Shown here piece by piece: positions 52,077 through 60,793 of a stretch of 64,000 nucleotides of DNA (positions within the stretch are counted from its first letter, which is position 1; each line of letters starts with the position of its first letter). The DNA is from a virus. Below the pieces are notes generated by a model. It did not search any database, was not told where the DNA came from, and worked only from the letters and a program-made list of their open reading frames with translations. The stretch is from positions 1 to 64,000 of the IMG/VR virus record IMGVR_UViG_3300033571_012713; one strand, given 5' to 3'. The translations under genes were made by a program, and so were the position numbers.

Positions 52077-52876
52077 TAGACCTTTGTGTTGTTAATTACA
52101 ACTCAGCACCCTTATTAAAACGAATGATGGATACTCTTCATTCTGATTTAGATAGTGTTGAAAAAGTTTGGAAGTTATATATAACAGACAATGGATCAAC
52201 AGATTCCTTTGTTGATTTTATGAGATCAAATTCTCACAATTATCAGATAGATAATTTATACTTAAGAAACAATATAGGATATTCTGCAGCCTGCAATGAT
52301 ATGGCCAGTAGATGCAATTCAGATATAGTCGCTCTTTTAAACGGAGACATATGGATGACTTCTTCGGATGTGCAAAGAGTGCAAGAGATTTTTGATGAAG
52401 ATCGTAGTGTTCATATTCTTGGCGTAAAACAAAGAGACGAATCCGGAAGAATAACACACGCAGGAGTTGTGGGAACTGGCTCCAATCCAGTTATAAGAGG
52501 GTGGATGCTGGAGGATAAAGAAGACACAATGTTTAAGGATAGAATAAATTGTGTAACAGTTTTTGGTTCAGCTTTTTTTGTTAGAAGAGATGTGTGGGAT
52601 GAAATGACCAATCATCCAGAATATAAAAAAATACACCCAGAAGCTAAAGGTGCGTTTCTTCCAACGCCTCATTACTACGAAGAAACTTGGTGCGCATATT
52701 TTGCAAGACACTTGGGATACAATGTCGTTTATGACGGCACAGTGTCGATAGGTCACAGTTGGCATGCATCTACACCAAGACCAAACGAAGGTATTAGTGA
52801 GGTTGATAAATACTTTCCAATTAGTAGAGAAATTTTTAGAAAAGCATGTGACCATTTTGGAATAGAAAGAGATTAA
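52073..52876 (+). CDS. Family 2 glycosyltransferase, 267 aa
   Basis: The GT-A fold opening VVNYNSAPLLKRMMDTL, the DNGSTDSFVDF nucleotide-sugar element, NIGYSAACNDMA and VALLNGDIWM (in place of the DxD motif) match family 2, particularly rhamnosyltransferase-like members, which read 'NxGxxxGxN'. Such enzymes transfer sugars from nucleotide donors to saccharides, proteins or, in some phages, modified DNA. Acceptor unknown. It starts by ATGA overlap with the preceding gene. A second family 2 gene lies at 54346. Confidence 0.83.
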   Translation: MIDLCVVNYNSAPLLKRMMDTLHSDLDSVEKVWKLYITDNGSTDSFVDFMRSNSHNYQIDNLYLRNNIGYSAACNDMASRCNSDIVALLNGDIWMTSSDVQRVQEIFDEDRSVHILGVKQRDESGRITHAGVVGTGSNPVIRGWMLEDKEDTMFKDRINCVTVFGSAFFVRRDVWDEMTNHPEYKKIHPEAKGAFLPTPHYYEETWCAYFARHLGYNVVYDGTVSIGHSWHASTPRPNEGISEVDKYFPISREIFRKACDHFGIERD

Positions 52877-52877
52877 A

Positions 52878-53279
52878 ATGACAGATAAATTAAACCCCTG
52901 GATATATAACGCAGAAGTTAAAAAGGTAGTTGATGGCGATACATTTGATATTGTTATTGACCTTGGTTTTGATACTTTAAAAAAGGGCAGAGTTCGTCTT
53001 TATGGAGTAAATACTCCAGAGAGCCGTACTGCTAATGTCGAAGAAAAGAAGATGGGCTTAGCTGCTAAAGAGTTCACAGATCAATGGTTGACCGCCGCAA
53101 ATCATAAAGTAAAAATTGAAACAATTATTGATAAGAACGAGAAATATGGAAGAGTTCTTGCTAGAGTATGGAATGAAGCAGGAGCATGTTTAAATACGGA
53201 CATAGTTGCTTCTGGACTAGCAAGAGAGTATTATGGTGTTGGAGATAAAACTTTCACCGAGTTCAAGAAAGAAAAATAA
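52878..53279 (+). CDS. Thermonuclease (staphylococcal nuclease family), 133 aa
   Basis: Calcium-dependent nuclease fold: VVDGDTFDIVIDLGFDTL, VRLYGVNTPESR (the first catalytic Arg and the Glu) and KYGRVLARVWNEAG (second Arg) are all present. The length is that of a bare SNase domain without secretion signal, so it acts inside the cell, for example on host DNA. Its stop overlaps the next gene. A degenerate relative of the same fold lies at the end of the giant hub protein. Confidence 0.85.
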   Translation: MTDKLNPWIYNAEVKKVVDGDTFDIVIDLGFDTLKKGRVRLYGVNTPESRTANVEEKKMGLAAKEFTDQWLTAANHKVKIETIIDKNEKYGRVLARVWNEAGACLNTDIVASGLAREYYGVGDKTFTEFKKEK

Positions 53280-53683
53280 TGCAAACATTTCTACCATACC
53301 CAGATTTTGTAGAGTCAGTAAAAGTATTAGACTATCGTCGGTTAGGAAAACAACGTGTTGAAACATTTCAAGTTCTTAATATATTACTCGAAAGAACGCC
53401 TACTAAAGGTTGGCGTAACCATCCTGTCACTCGCATGTGGACAGGGTATGAAGAAGCGCTAAAGCTATATCAGAACTACACTATCTTAGAGTGGATAGAT
53501 CGTGGTTATAAAAATAATATGAAGTTTGAAGAAGTTGATCATAAAAATGTCATACTCCCCCATTGGTTTGGTGGCATAGATTTTCATAAATCGCATAGAT
53601 CTAATCTTCTAAGAAAAGATTACGAGTATTATTCACAGTTCTTTGACGAACCATCAGATTTAGAGTATCATTGGCCAGTATGA
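53279..53683 (+). CDS. Pyrimidine-dimer DNA glycosylase-like protein, 134 aa; contains the one CGG read as Arg
   Basis: QTFLPYPDFVESVKVLDYRR, LGKQRVETFQVL, WRNHPVTRMW, WFGGIDFHKSHRSNLLRKDY and EYHWPV match the small family related to pyrimidine-dimer glycosylase/endonuclease V. CGG at 53339 encodes the second Arg of YRRLGKQR, conserved in the family, and translation goes on in frame; a +1 shift there would hit TAG at once. Five of nine Arg codons are CGN (CGT, CGC, CGG), whereas neighbouring phage genes use almost only AGA. That suggests recent transfer. If CGG shifts efficiently in the host, this gene would be poorly expressed. Confidence 0.8.
   Translation: MQTFLPYPDFVESVKVLDYRRLGKQRVETFQVLNILLERTPTKGWRNHPVTRMWTGYEEALKLYQNYTILEWIDRGYKNNMKFEEVDHKNVILPHWFGGIDFHKSHRSNLLRKDYEYYSQFFDEPSDLEYHWPV
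53339..53341 (+). other. Exceptional CGG codon without frame break
   Basis: The only in-frame CGG of twelve at which the gene continues in the same frame (Arg of the conserved RRLGKQR). Context is CGT CGG TTA GGA; +1 would give GGT TAG, a stop. Confidence 0.8.
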
Positions 53684-54084
53684 GCATTACAGTTTATTTA
53701 GCTGGAGCTATGGACTATGTTGGAGACTACGCCAAGGGTTGGCGTAAATCTGCAACAGAAAACCTCAAGTTTTTGGGGTATAAAATATACGATCCAACTT
53801 CTATTCCAGAAGAATCAGATATGACACCCGATGAAATTGTTCAAAAAAATTTGTTCATGCAGAAAAAGTCAGATTTAATTTTAGTAGAATATCTACTAGA
53901 AGATAGGGCTTACATAGGAACAGATTTTGAAATGGCTTGGGCCAAAATGCATGACCAACCCTGTGTAGTCATGTGCTCTACTCAAAATAAAGATCGACCA
54001 TATATGAAATATATGGCAACCAAACTTGCAAACAACCTGCAAGATGCTATAGACTATATATCTATCCATTATCCAACAAATTAA
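53680..54084 (+). CDS. Nucleoside 2-deoxyribosyltransferase-like protein, 134 aa
   Basis: VYLAGAMDYVGDYAKGWR, the DPTSIP element, QKNLFMQKKSDLILVEYL and GTDFEMAWAKMHDQPCVVM follow the N-deoxyribosyltransferase fold, which moves deoxyribose between bases. Start set at ATG 53680, overlapping the previous TGA; the ATG at 53671 would add three residues. Fits the nucleotide-salvage set of this block. Could also be a related nucleoside hydrolase-like enzyme. Confidence 0.78.
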   Translation: MSITVYLAGAMDYVGDYAKGWRKSATENLKFLGYKIYDPTSIPEESDMTPDEIVQKNLFMQKKSDLILVEYLLEDRAYIGTDFEMAWAKMHDQPCVVMCSTQNKDRPYMKYMATKLANNLQDAIDYISIHYPTN

Positions 54085-54096
54085 AAAAGGAACAAT

Positions 54097-54279
54097 ATGT
54101 CAGAGAACAAGTTCAAATACTTTACAGTAGAAACTGTAACACTAGTCAAGGCAAACAGCAAGAGCGACGCCGAGAAGCTAGCCAATGGGCGCAGAAATGT
54201 GCGAGGAGAAGTAATTCTTAAGACAACAGATGTTGAGAGAATTCCAGCAGTCGAAGCCCACAAGCAAATCGAAGCCTAG
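54097..54279 (+). CDS. Small basic protein resembling the N-terminus of the phosphoesterase, 60 aa
   Basis: ATG 54097 follows AAAGGA. The sequence KYFTVETVTLVKANSKSDAE is like the N-terminus of the calcineurin-like protein at 24732 (NYFLVKTTSIVKAPNMAKA), followed in both by a short Asn/Gly loop and a beta/charged stretch, so it is a free-standing copy of a small domain. Function unknown. It is followed at once by a hairpin terminator, so it is the last gene of its transcript. Confidence 0.6.
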   Translation: MSENKFKYFTVETVTLVKANSKSDAEKLANGRRNVRGEVILKTTDVERIPAVEAHKQIEA

Positions 54280-54290
54280 TATTACTGTTC

Positions 54291-54327
54291 AAGGGTAAGA
54301 GGAGGTTTATCGCTTCCTCTTACCCTT
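54291..54327 (+). terminator. Hairpin terminator
   Basis: AAGGGTAAGAGGA and TCCTCTTACCCTT pair over 13 bp around an 11-base loop in the gap between 54279 and 54346. The T-run after it is short (TTTAT). It separates the nucleotide block from the glycosyltransferase/replication block. Confidence 0.7.
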
Positions 54328-54345
54328 TATCAATTGGAGATTAAA

Positions 54346-55056
54346 ATGATCTACGCTGTTATGGTAGCGAGAAACGAAGAAAATAGATATCTTGAAGATG
54401 TCTTAAAAAGATTATCTACTCAAGTAGATAAAATAATATTTACAGATGACTGTTCTACTGACGATACTGCAGAGATAGCTTCTGGATATGCGCAGGTTTA
54501 TAAAACAGAAGAGGTTTTATTCACAAAGCATGAAGGAATGCTAAGAAGCGAAGCTTGGAAAAACCTGTCAAATCACGCAAAGCCAGGAGACTGGATTGTT
54601 GCTATAGATGCTGACGAAAAGTTATATACAAAAACAAACGAATCAATAGGTGATGTTTTAACTAAGTCTCCATTTGATGTTGCTAATGTTAGACGATATG
54701 AAATGTGGAATTCAACATCTTATAGGGTTGATAAAATGTGGGCACCTCATAATACTTTTAGAATTTTCAGATTTGCTAAAGATGGTGTTTACAGAGATAA
54801 AAGATTGGCTTGCGGATCAGAGCCTACATACGTAGAGTCTTGGGTTAGAAGTAGAAACTATTGGTTTGAAAACCCTTTTGTAATGCAGCATATGGGTTAC
54901 ATAAAAGATGAAGATAAACAGTCTAAATATGAAAGATACATGACCTTAGATAAAGGTGAGTTCCATAATATAATTCACCTACAATCTATTTTAGATAAAG
55001 AACCAGTTCTTATACCATGGGGTGTATTTGGACAACAAACATTGGAGCTTGTATGA
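54346..55056 (+). CDS. Family 2 glycosyltransferase, 236 aa
   Basis: YAVMVARNEENRYLEDVLKR, IIFTDDCSTDDTAEIA and VAIDADEKLYTKT (DAD in place of DxD) are typical of family 2 enzymes acting on lipopolysaccharide or similar sugars. Start at ATG 54346 behind GGAG; the ATG at 54334 lies before the ribosome site. Acceptor unknown. It overlaps the next gene by ATGA and is the first gene after the terminator. Confidence 0.82.
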   Translation: MIYAVMVARNEENRYLEDVLKRLSTQVDKIIFTDDCSTDDTAEIASGYAQVYKTEEVLFTKHEGMLRSEAWKNLSNHAKPGDWIVAIDADEKLYTKTNESIGDVLTKSPFDVANVRRYEMWNSTSYRVDKMWAPHNTFRIFRFAKDGVYRDKRLACGSEPTYVESWVRSRNYWFENPFVMQHMGYIKDEDKQSKYERYMTLDKGEFHNIIHLQSILDKEPVLIPWGVFGQQTLELV

Positions 55057-55682
55057 TTGTTAAAAATTTTAAAGAAAGCATTATAGACCTAACATACTTA
55101 ATGTCAAATAAAAATAGGTTTGGTTACGTTTCCTTTCCTAAGTCTGCTTTAATGGTGGCTTCTGGTAGAATGCCAGCAGAGAAGAGACCACCAAAGTACT
55201 TTACTAAAGCAGTGCAAAACACTTTGTCTTTAAATGACAAGAACTTTTTTAAGGCGCTACCAGACTATATCTTTAGTCCGACATCTGGAATTGATGTCAA
55301 CAATATTCCACAACTGTCAAACTCAACAGTCTATGATGCTGGAGTTTTTGAGAACATGTTTACAAATAATAAGGTAGCTTTTGAAAGTTTTATTAATTTC
55401 TATATTAGGTACAGTAAAAATATTGTTGTAACTTTTCATGAAAAAAAGAACATACAAAATATTATTGGAATTAATTCAAAAATCATTCATGTTCCTTATA
55501 ATGACTTTTATGACAGAATTGATTCAATTGTAGATTCAATTGTAGATAATTCATCTGAATTAGATTACTGCATATTTGACTGTCCAGTTCTTTCTTCTGC
55601 CCTAGCTTCTAAGGTGTGGTCTAAGACAGATATGTCAATACTAGATTTTGGTAAGGTGTTTAGCATAACGAATAGGCAGTGA
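55053..55682 (+). CDS. Unknown protein, possibly GT-D-like glycosyltransferase, 209 aa
   Basis: Start at ATG 55053 (overlap ATGA), not the ATG at 55017. The order RFGYVSFPKSALMVASGRMP, IVVTFHEKKNIQNIIGI, IIHVPYNDFYDRI, DYCIFDCPVLSSALASKVW and ILDFGKVF vaguely follows the GT-D (DUF1792-type) layout, which also ends in an 'isaG...iDiG' pair. Family assignment is tentative. Its position behind a GT2 gene supports a sugar-transfer role. Confidence 0.5.
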   Translation: MIVKNFKESIIDLTYLMSNKNRFGYVSFPKSALMVASGRMPAEKRPPKYFTKAVQNTLSLNDKNFFKALPDYIFSPTSGIDVNNIPQLSNSTVYDAGVFENMFTNNKVAFESFINFYIRYSKNIVVTFHEKKNIQNIIGINSKIIHVPYNDFYDRIDSIVDSIVDNSSELDYCIFDCPVLSSALASKVWSKTDMSILDFGKVFSITNRQ

Positions 55683-55683
55683 T

Positions 55684-56322
55684 ATGCCTAAGGATATAAC
55701 CAAATACGACGAAGATGACATAGAGTATATGACAGATCTCTTGATGGAGTCTTCGCTTTCCTTAACTGAAATAGCTAAAGAACTTGGTTGGACCCTATCA
55801 TTTTTGAACAAGAAAATTCAGTCATCAGGTCTTTCTTGGGCTAAATCTAAGCATAGAAAAATGTCTAGAGGACAAGCTGCATTAACCTCAATAATGCAAA
55901 AGCTATTGCCCAATGAAAAAATAATTAATGAATATCATGTTGGTGAAAGACTAAAGCTTGATATATTCTGTCCAAAATATAAAATAGGAGCAGAGTATCA
56001 TGGACGACAGCATTTTTATTACACTGGTAGATTCTTTAATTCTAAAGAAGATTTTGAAAGATCTATTGAGAGAGATAAAAGAAAGATAGAGCTTTGTAGA
56101 GAGCAAGGAATTGCTCTAGTTATATTTAGATATAATGACAAACTTACAGAAGATGCGGTCTATCAAAGAATGTTAGAAGCTTTAAAGTCAACAGACTTTT
56201 ATACTGAAGACAAAAAGTCAATAACGACAAACCCGTATTATCAAAAAGCAAAAAAGAGATATAATAGTAGTAGAAAACAAATGTACAAAGAGATGAAAAA
56301 GAAAAATGACAAACGAAGATGA
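55684..56322 (+). CDS. DUF559/Vsr-like nuclease with HTH N-terminus, 212 aa
   Basis: The N-terminal 60 residues contain a helix-turn-helix-like element (SLSLTEIAKELGWTLSFLNK). The C-terminal domain RLKLDIFCPKYKIGAEYHGR, QHF, ERDKRKIELCREQGIALVIF resembles the PD-(D/E)XK fold of very-short-patch-repair and DUF559 nucleases (Asp, Glu and the R-D-x-x-K element present). Such proteins in phages are often free-standing homing or recombination nucleases. It ends in a basic Lys/Arg tail overlapping the helicase start. Confidence 0.72.
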   Translation: MPKDITKYDEDDIEYMTDLLMESSLSLTEIAKELGWTLSFLNKKIQSSGLSWAKSKHRKMSRGQAALTSIMQKLLPNEKIINEYHVGERLKLDIFCPKYKIGAEYHGRQHFYYTGRFFNSKEDFERSIERDKRKIELCREQGIALVIFRYNDKLTEDAVYQRMLEALKSTDFYTEDKKSITTNPYYQKAKKRYNSSRKQMYKEMKKKNDKRR

Positions 56323-57757
56323 AAAACAAACTTATCCAATAGAATATCAAATCTTTGCACTTTGTTTAAGAAATAAAGGTTCTGTATCCTTTTTTGTTGA
56401 ACAGCTTCCAGCAGAAATGGTAGGACTGAATCATGGTCAGCTTGGAATATATGAATTCTATAATGCTATAGTTGCATACTATAAAGCAACTGCATTAGAC
56501 ATTGTAGATCCAATAGCATTTAAATCGTGGCTTGAAACAGAAACAGATATATATGACGCACTCGGTGGTATTCCTGGCGTTGATGCAATGTTTTCTATAC
56601 TCCTTGAAATAGATTTATCAGACCAAGAATCTGTTTTAAAGTTGATAGAACACAAGGCAAATAAAAGAAAGCAACTTGAATACTTACAAGAACTGCAGAT
56701 ACTTATTAGTCAAAAAAATAATAAGTCTGATGAGGATATAGATAGAATATCTATACTAACTACCAAGATTAGAGAAATAGAAGGCCAGATTAATTATGAC
56801 CCACTAGAAAAGGTTACGACAGCATCTGACATTTCCTCTAGAGCAAGAGAACTTTTAAATATACCAGACTTCATGCCTACTCAATTCAAAGCACTTAATA
56901 GAGCAATGGGGTATACAGACGAAGGTGGGTTCTTTAAAGGGGCAGTTCATGCCATAATCGCACCATCTGGCAAGGGTAAATCGACTTTTGCTAAGTGCTT
57001 AGTAAATAACTGGGTTGATAATGGTTATTCTGCTTTGTTTGTGAATTTTGAGGAGGCCACTGCTCATTGGGAGCGTGTATTAATGACTCAAATTATAGGA
57101 AAAAACGTCTATGCTGAGCTGTCAAAATGGTCTACTCAAGAAAAAGAAAAGCATCTAAAAGTTTTTCAAGATAAGTTAGATGAATGGGGTGAAAGATTTA
57201 TGGTAAGACATGATCCAGATACTCCATACTTTGAAGACCTTGAAAGATGGCTTAGGGATTTAATGGGTCATAATTCAAAGCTTCCAGATGTTATTGTTAT
57301 TGACACAATACAGTCTATGTTTACTAGGGGTGGAAAAGGTAAGCCTAGATGGGGAGAGTTTGAAGAAATGATGGTAAGACTAGAAAAATTAGCTAGAGAC
57401 ATGAATTGCGTTTTAATTATTACTGCGCAAGAAAATGCTAATAGAATGAAAGAAAAAAGAGAAGTAGTTCAACAGTCTGATACTGGTGGATCTCTTGCTA
57501 TTCAACAGAAATGCGCTGTAACAATATTTATTACTGAAAAAAGATTAATATCTGGAGATGATTCAGATGACGAGTACTTAATGCAATTGCAGATACCAAA
57601 AAATAGAATTACTGGATCAACTTTTATATTTGATCCACCTTTAGTCAGATATGTAGACTCTAAAAAAACATATGAAGAGTATAATGTAGTAACAGAAGAA
57701 TCTTATAGCACAGCTTCTTCTATACTTGACGATCTATTGGGCGGTGATTTTTCTTAA
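56306..57757 (+). CDS. DnaB-type replicative helicase, 483 aa
   Basis: RecA-fold hexameric helicase. Seen: an N-terminal helical domain (PIEYQIFALCLRNKGSVSFF), Walker A APSGKGKSTFAK near residue 220, VNFEEA after it, Walker B VIVIDTIQSMFTR, IITAQENANRMKEK and the GSLAIQQKC element with RLI(S)GDD in the C-terminal third. It unwinds DNA at the fork and would work with the primase and polymerase downstream. The next gene starts at TAATG. Confidence 0.85.
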   Translation: MTNEDEKQTYPIEYQIFALCLRNKGSVSFFVEQLPAEMVGLNHGQLGIYEFYNAIVAYYKATALDIVDPIAFKSWLETETDIYDALGGIPGVDAMFSILLEIDLSDQESVLKLIEHKANKRKQLEYLQELQILISQKNNKSDEDIDRISILTTKIREIEGQINYDPLEKVTTASDISSRARELLNIPDFMPTQFKALNRAMGYTDEGGFFKGAVHAIIAPSGKGKSTFAKCLVNNWVDNGYSALFVNFEEATAHWERVLMTQIIGKNVYAELSKWSTQEKEKHLKVFQDKLDEWGERFMVRHDPDTPYFEDLERWLRDLMGHNSKLPDVIVIDTIQSMFTRGGKGKPRWGEFEEMMVRLEKLARDMNCVLIITAQENANRMKEKREVVQQSDTGGSLAIQQKCAVTIFITEKRLISGDDSDDEYLMQLQIPKNRITGSTFIFDPPLVRYVDSKKTYEEYNVVTEESYSTASSILDDLLGGDFS

Positions 57758-58560
57758 TGAACAAGGTAACTCCAAAGTCTTTAAAAGACTTTCAAACATG
57801 TGCACTACTTTATGATTATAGGTATGTAAAAAAGATGAATGAAACTATTCCTAGTAGGGATTTAGTTTCTCTTAGATTTGAAAATACATTAAAAAGTGTA
57901 ATGAGCTTTTTTCTATATAAAAAGCAAAGCGGAATGCCACCGTCATACTCGGCATTATTAAATAGATGGCAAAAGCTTTGGTTCCCAGAAGGTTCCGGAG
58001 TGCAAGATATTATTAATGATAAGCATGAATCAGCCTATGGTAATATGGCTAGCTTAACAACTAAAGCAGCTGCTTGTCTGTTGGTTTTTTATAATTATTT
58101 TTCTGATCCAGATATTATTCCAATTGGTATATCTGAAGAATACTTTTTGCCCGTCAATAACACTGTAGTATCAGACGTTTTTGATTTAATCTATACTAAA
58201 AATAATTGTATTTATGTAGTTAAATGGGTATTTAATTATAAAACATCTCATGAGCACTTGTACGTTCTCGATTTTGCATGCATGCAGTACGCTTATAGTA
58301 AAAAGAAATTAATGACTAACAAACCAGTATATTATGGATATTATGATATATTAGCTAATGATTCTAATCTAAATCTGTTAGATAAGGAATCAGATTATAT
58401 TGACCTTGTAAACTTTTGGGTGGAAGAGTTGGAAGATTCTGAAGTATACGCACCAAGAAGAGGTTTAACCTACTACTGCAAGAAATGTCCGTTTGATACA
58501 CCCTGTTCAAAATGGTCTAAATGGAACCTAAAGGAAGAAGAAAATGTCAAAGCAAAATGA
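57757..58560 (+). CDS. PD-(D/E)XK nuclease of the RecB/Cas4-like superfamily, 267 aa
   Basis: KVTPKSLKDFQTCALLYDYR opens like the 'S-x-x-x-x-x-C' start of Cas4/RecB-type nucleases; VVSDVFDLIYTKNNCIYVVK carries the metal-binding Asp and the following K of the core; a cluster of Cys (YYCKKCPFDTPCSKW) at the C-terminus could hold a [4Fe-4S] cluster with the N-terminal Cys. It is often found next to phage helicases. It overlaps the HD gene by 17 bases. Confidence 0.72.
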   Translation: MNKVTPKSLKDFQTCALLYDYRYVKKMNETIPSRDLVSLRFENTLKSVMSFFLYKKQSGMPPSYSALLNRWQKLWFPEGSGVQDIINDKHESAYGNMASLTTKAAACLLVFYNYFSDPDIIPIGISEEYFLPVNNTVVSDVFDLIYTKNNCIYVVKWVFNYKTSHEHLYVLDFACMQYAYSKKKLMTNKPVYYGYYDILANDSNLNLLDKESDYIDLVNFWVEELEDSEVYAPRRGLTYYCKKCPFDTPCSKWSKWNLKEEENVKAK

Positions 58561-59227
58561 TAAAAAAGACTTACTAGATGATCTACTTGACGATTCACCT
58601 ATTGTTTCAATGATTTCTGAAGAAGATAAATTTTTAGAATCTATCATTGAAGAAGTTGAACTAATAAGCGATGAAGGCTTGAAGTCTTTTGTGAGATCTA
58701 TACTAATAAGGGCTGATCTATTTTGGAAGATACCCGCTAGTTTTTCAGGTAAACATCATCCACCAGATGAAAGATTTGCTGGCGGAAACGTACTGCACAC
58801 AAAGAGAGTAGTAAGAGCGGCAAAAATACTTTGCGAGTCTCATAGTGTGTCTTCAGAAGAGTTTGATCTTGTTATAGCTGCTTGCCTTTTACATGATATA
58901 ACAAAAGGAAAAGAACAGGTCGACGGGTCTGTTAGGTATGATAAGATGCATCCGTATACTGTTGTAGATATAATTAAAAAATGTCAAGAAGAAGATAAAA
59001 AGTATGCAAGCGAAGCTCAGTCTTCTACTCTTTTTTTAAATGAAGAAGACGTACAAACAATTTTGAGACTTATCAGATGTCACTTAGGCCCATGGTCTCC
59101 TATACCAGAAACTGTTCCAATAACTTACTTAGATATGATTGTTCATACAGCTGACAATTTAGCTTCAAAGCTTCACTACATAGTCGACGGAGAAAACATA
59201 AATGAAGAACGATGGAAAGTCAGCTGA
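58544..59227 (+). CDS. HD-domain phosphohydrolase, 227 aa
   Basis: NVLHTKRVVRAAKILCESHS supplies the first His, AACLLHDITKG the HD pair, and RCHLGPWSPIP and MIVHTADNLASKL the distal His and Asp, the order of HD metal phosphohydrolases. Substrates of such phage proteins include nucleotides and cyclic nucleotides. Placed among replication genes, nucleotide turnover is likely. Its end overlaps the next gene. Confidence 0.8.
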   Translation: MSKQNDKKDLLDDLLDDSPIVSMISEEDKFLESIIEEVELISDEGLKSFVRSILIRADLFWKIPASFSGKHHPPDERFAGGNVLHTKRVVRAAKILCESHSVSSEEFDLVIAACLLHDITKGKEQVDGSVRYDKMHPYTVVDIIKKCQEEDKKYASEAQSSTLFLNEEDVQTILRLIRCHLGPWSPIPETVPITYLDMIVHTADNLASKLHYIVDGENINEERWKVS

Positions 59228-59390
59228 TTTTTCTGAAGAAAAAATGTTTAAAAGAAACTATTTAGTTTCAAACATAGAAAAGCTAATAGAAGAATCCGTT
59301 TACTATCGAACCTACTCTTTTGAAATGAAGTCAGATAAGGTAGTAATATATAACTATTCACAAGATTCTGGCAAAGGAAAAATAAAGTGA
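59202..59390 (+). CDS. Small unknown protein, 62 aa
   Basis: ATG 59202 overlaps the HD gene's end by 26 bases; its TGA overlaps the primase GTG. Charged, with no recognised fold (RNYLVSNIEKLIEESVYYRT). The double overlap supports expression. Confidence 0.5.
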   Translation: MKNDGKSADFSEEKMFKRNYLVSNIEKLIEESVYYRTYSFEMKSDKVVIYNYSQDSGKGKIK

Positions 59391-60596
59391 AGCCTGAAAA
59401 AGATCAATCAAAGTACTTGAGCGCATGGAAATATGTAGAAGTAGCTAGGTATGTACCATCTTTGTCTAGGGTTATTAGAGATAAAAAAGACAATAATCCT
59501 TTAGTAATAGACTATTCAGACGTGGATGCTTACTCAGATAAACATGCAAACACTCGGAATATATACTTCTGTATGGCTATACAACAGTCATGATGTAGAT
59601 TCGTCAACAAGATATTCAAACCTATATTTTGATTTAGATTCAAAAGATATAAACGAATCTTATCTAGAAGCAAATAAACTTATTGATTTTTTAAAAAAGA
59701 AAATTCCAGAAGAAGCTATTAGAATATACTTCACTGGCAAAAAAGGTTTTCATATAGAATGTGATGCAGTAGCACTTGGAATTTCTCCAGGTAACGATCT
59801 TCCTAAAGTTTATAAATTTATAGCATCAGACATTAAGAAAATTTTATCTTTAAACACACTTGATTTGAGTGTCTATGACCTTAGAAGAATGTGGAGACTT
59901 CCTGGGTCAAAGCATCAAGATACTGGCTTATATAAAACCTTATTTACTTTTAGTGAATTTAGCTATGGAATAGATTTTATTATGAATAGTTCTAAAGAAA
60001 AAAAGAATATTGATTATGAACCTTATGTTTTTTCCTACAAAGCCAATGAGTGGTATAGGGAGTACTCTTATAAAATGGAAGAAGAAAAAGAAAGAAGTAA
60101 AGACTTTCTTTCTTACTTTAACAAAAATGGCACTAACGCACTTAAAAACTTTAAAGCTTCAGAAAAAGTTTTTACACCAAAAGAACTATTCAAAAGCTGT
60201 TCAGCATTTGCAAGACTTTATACGCAAGCAAAAGAACAGGGTTTCTTGGAGCATGAGGCAAGACTATTTCTTTGCTCTATTCTAACTTATACAGAAGAAT
60301 CAATAAAAGTTTTGCATGAGATTTTAAGTATGTGTCATGACTATAATTTTGAAAAATCCTCTGCACATATTAATGATTGGATAAAGAGAAGAGAAATGGG
60401 CATTGGTGGCAGACCATATACATGTGAAAGAGCTAACTCTGTTGGCGTTGGTTGTGGTAGCTGTCAGTTAGAAGAAAGAAAAAAATGGGTTAAAGTAGGA
60501 GAAAAATATATAGAGACTCAAGAAAAGTCATCTCCTTCACCAATAAGATTCGCTTATAAAACAAATAGAAAGGAAAATGATGGAAAAGATAAATAA
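59387..60596 (+). CDS. Archaeo-eukaryotic-type primase (402 aa), GTG start, +1 shift at CGG 59555
   Basis: GTG 59387 overlaps the previous TGA. 56 codons lead to CGG at 59555; the unshifted frame stops at 59593. Skipping C gives GIYTSVWLYNSHDVDSSTRY and the primase core: LYFDLDSKD (catalytic Asp pair), YFTGKKGFHIEC (the second AEP motif with His) and DLRRMWRLPGSKHQDTGLYK (third motif). A C-terminal Cys cluster (CERANSVGVGCGSC) is likely a zinc site. The enzyme would make primers for the helicase and polymerase encoded beside it. The pieces on either side of 59555 have no independent function in view; the downstream piece would start at 59526 without a ribosome site. Confidence 0.82.
59555..59557 (+). 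other. +1 recoding site 10 (CGG, then GGA)
   Basis: In-frame CGG after ACT at residue 57 of 402 in the primase. Skipping C gives GGA ATA TAT ACT. The unshifted frame ends at TGA 59591-59593. Confidence 0.9.
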
Positions 60597-60786
60597 TCCA
60601 GATGATGTTATTGGAGTTTGTTCTGAGTGCAAATCTGATCAACCAATGTCTTACATGGAAAAGAGTTCTTTTGCGCAACAAGGACTATCCGTTCCGTGCA
60701 CATATTGTGGCGGAGTAGTAATTATCACCTATAGAGAAAGAAGAGACTCTTCTTTAGACTCCAGCGATAGAGAAAGAGGACTATAA
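60577..60786 (+). CDS. Small zinc-ribbon protein, 69 aa
   Basis: Two CxxC pairs (VCSECKSDQ and PCTYCGGVV) form a zinc ribbon; the end is charged (RERRDSSLDSSDRERGL). It overlaps the primase end by 20 bases and precedes the polymerase by 7 bases. It may help recruit a replication protein; function not recognised. Confidence 0.65.
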   Translation: MMEKINNPDDVIGVCSECKSDQPMSYMEKSSFAQQGLSVPCTYCGGVVIITYRERRDSSLDSSDRERGL

Positions 60787-60793
60787 TAGTTCC

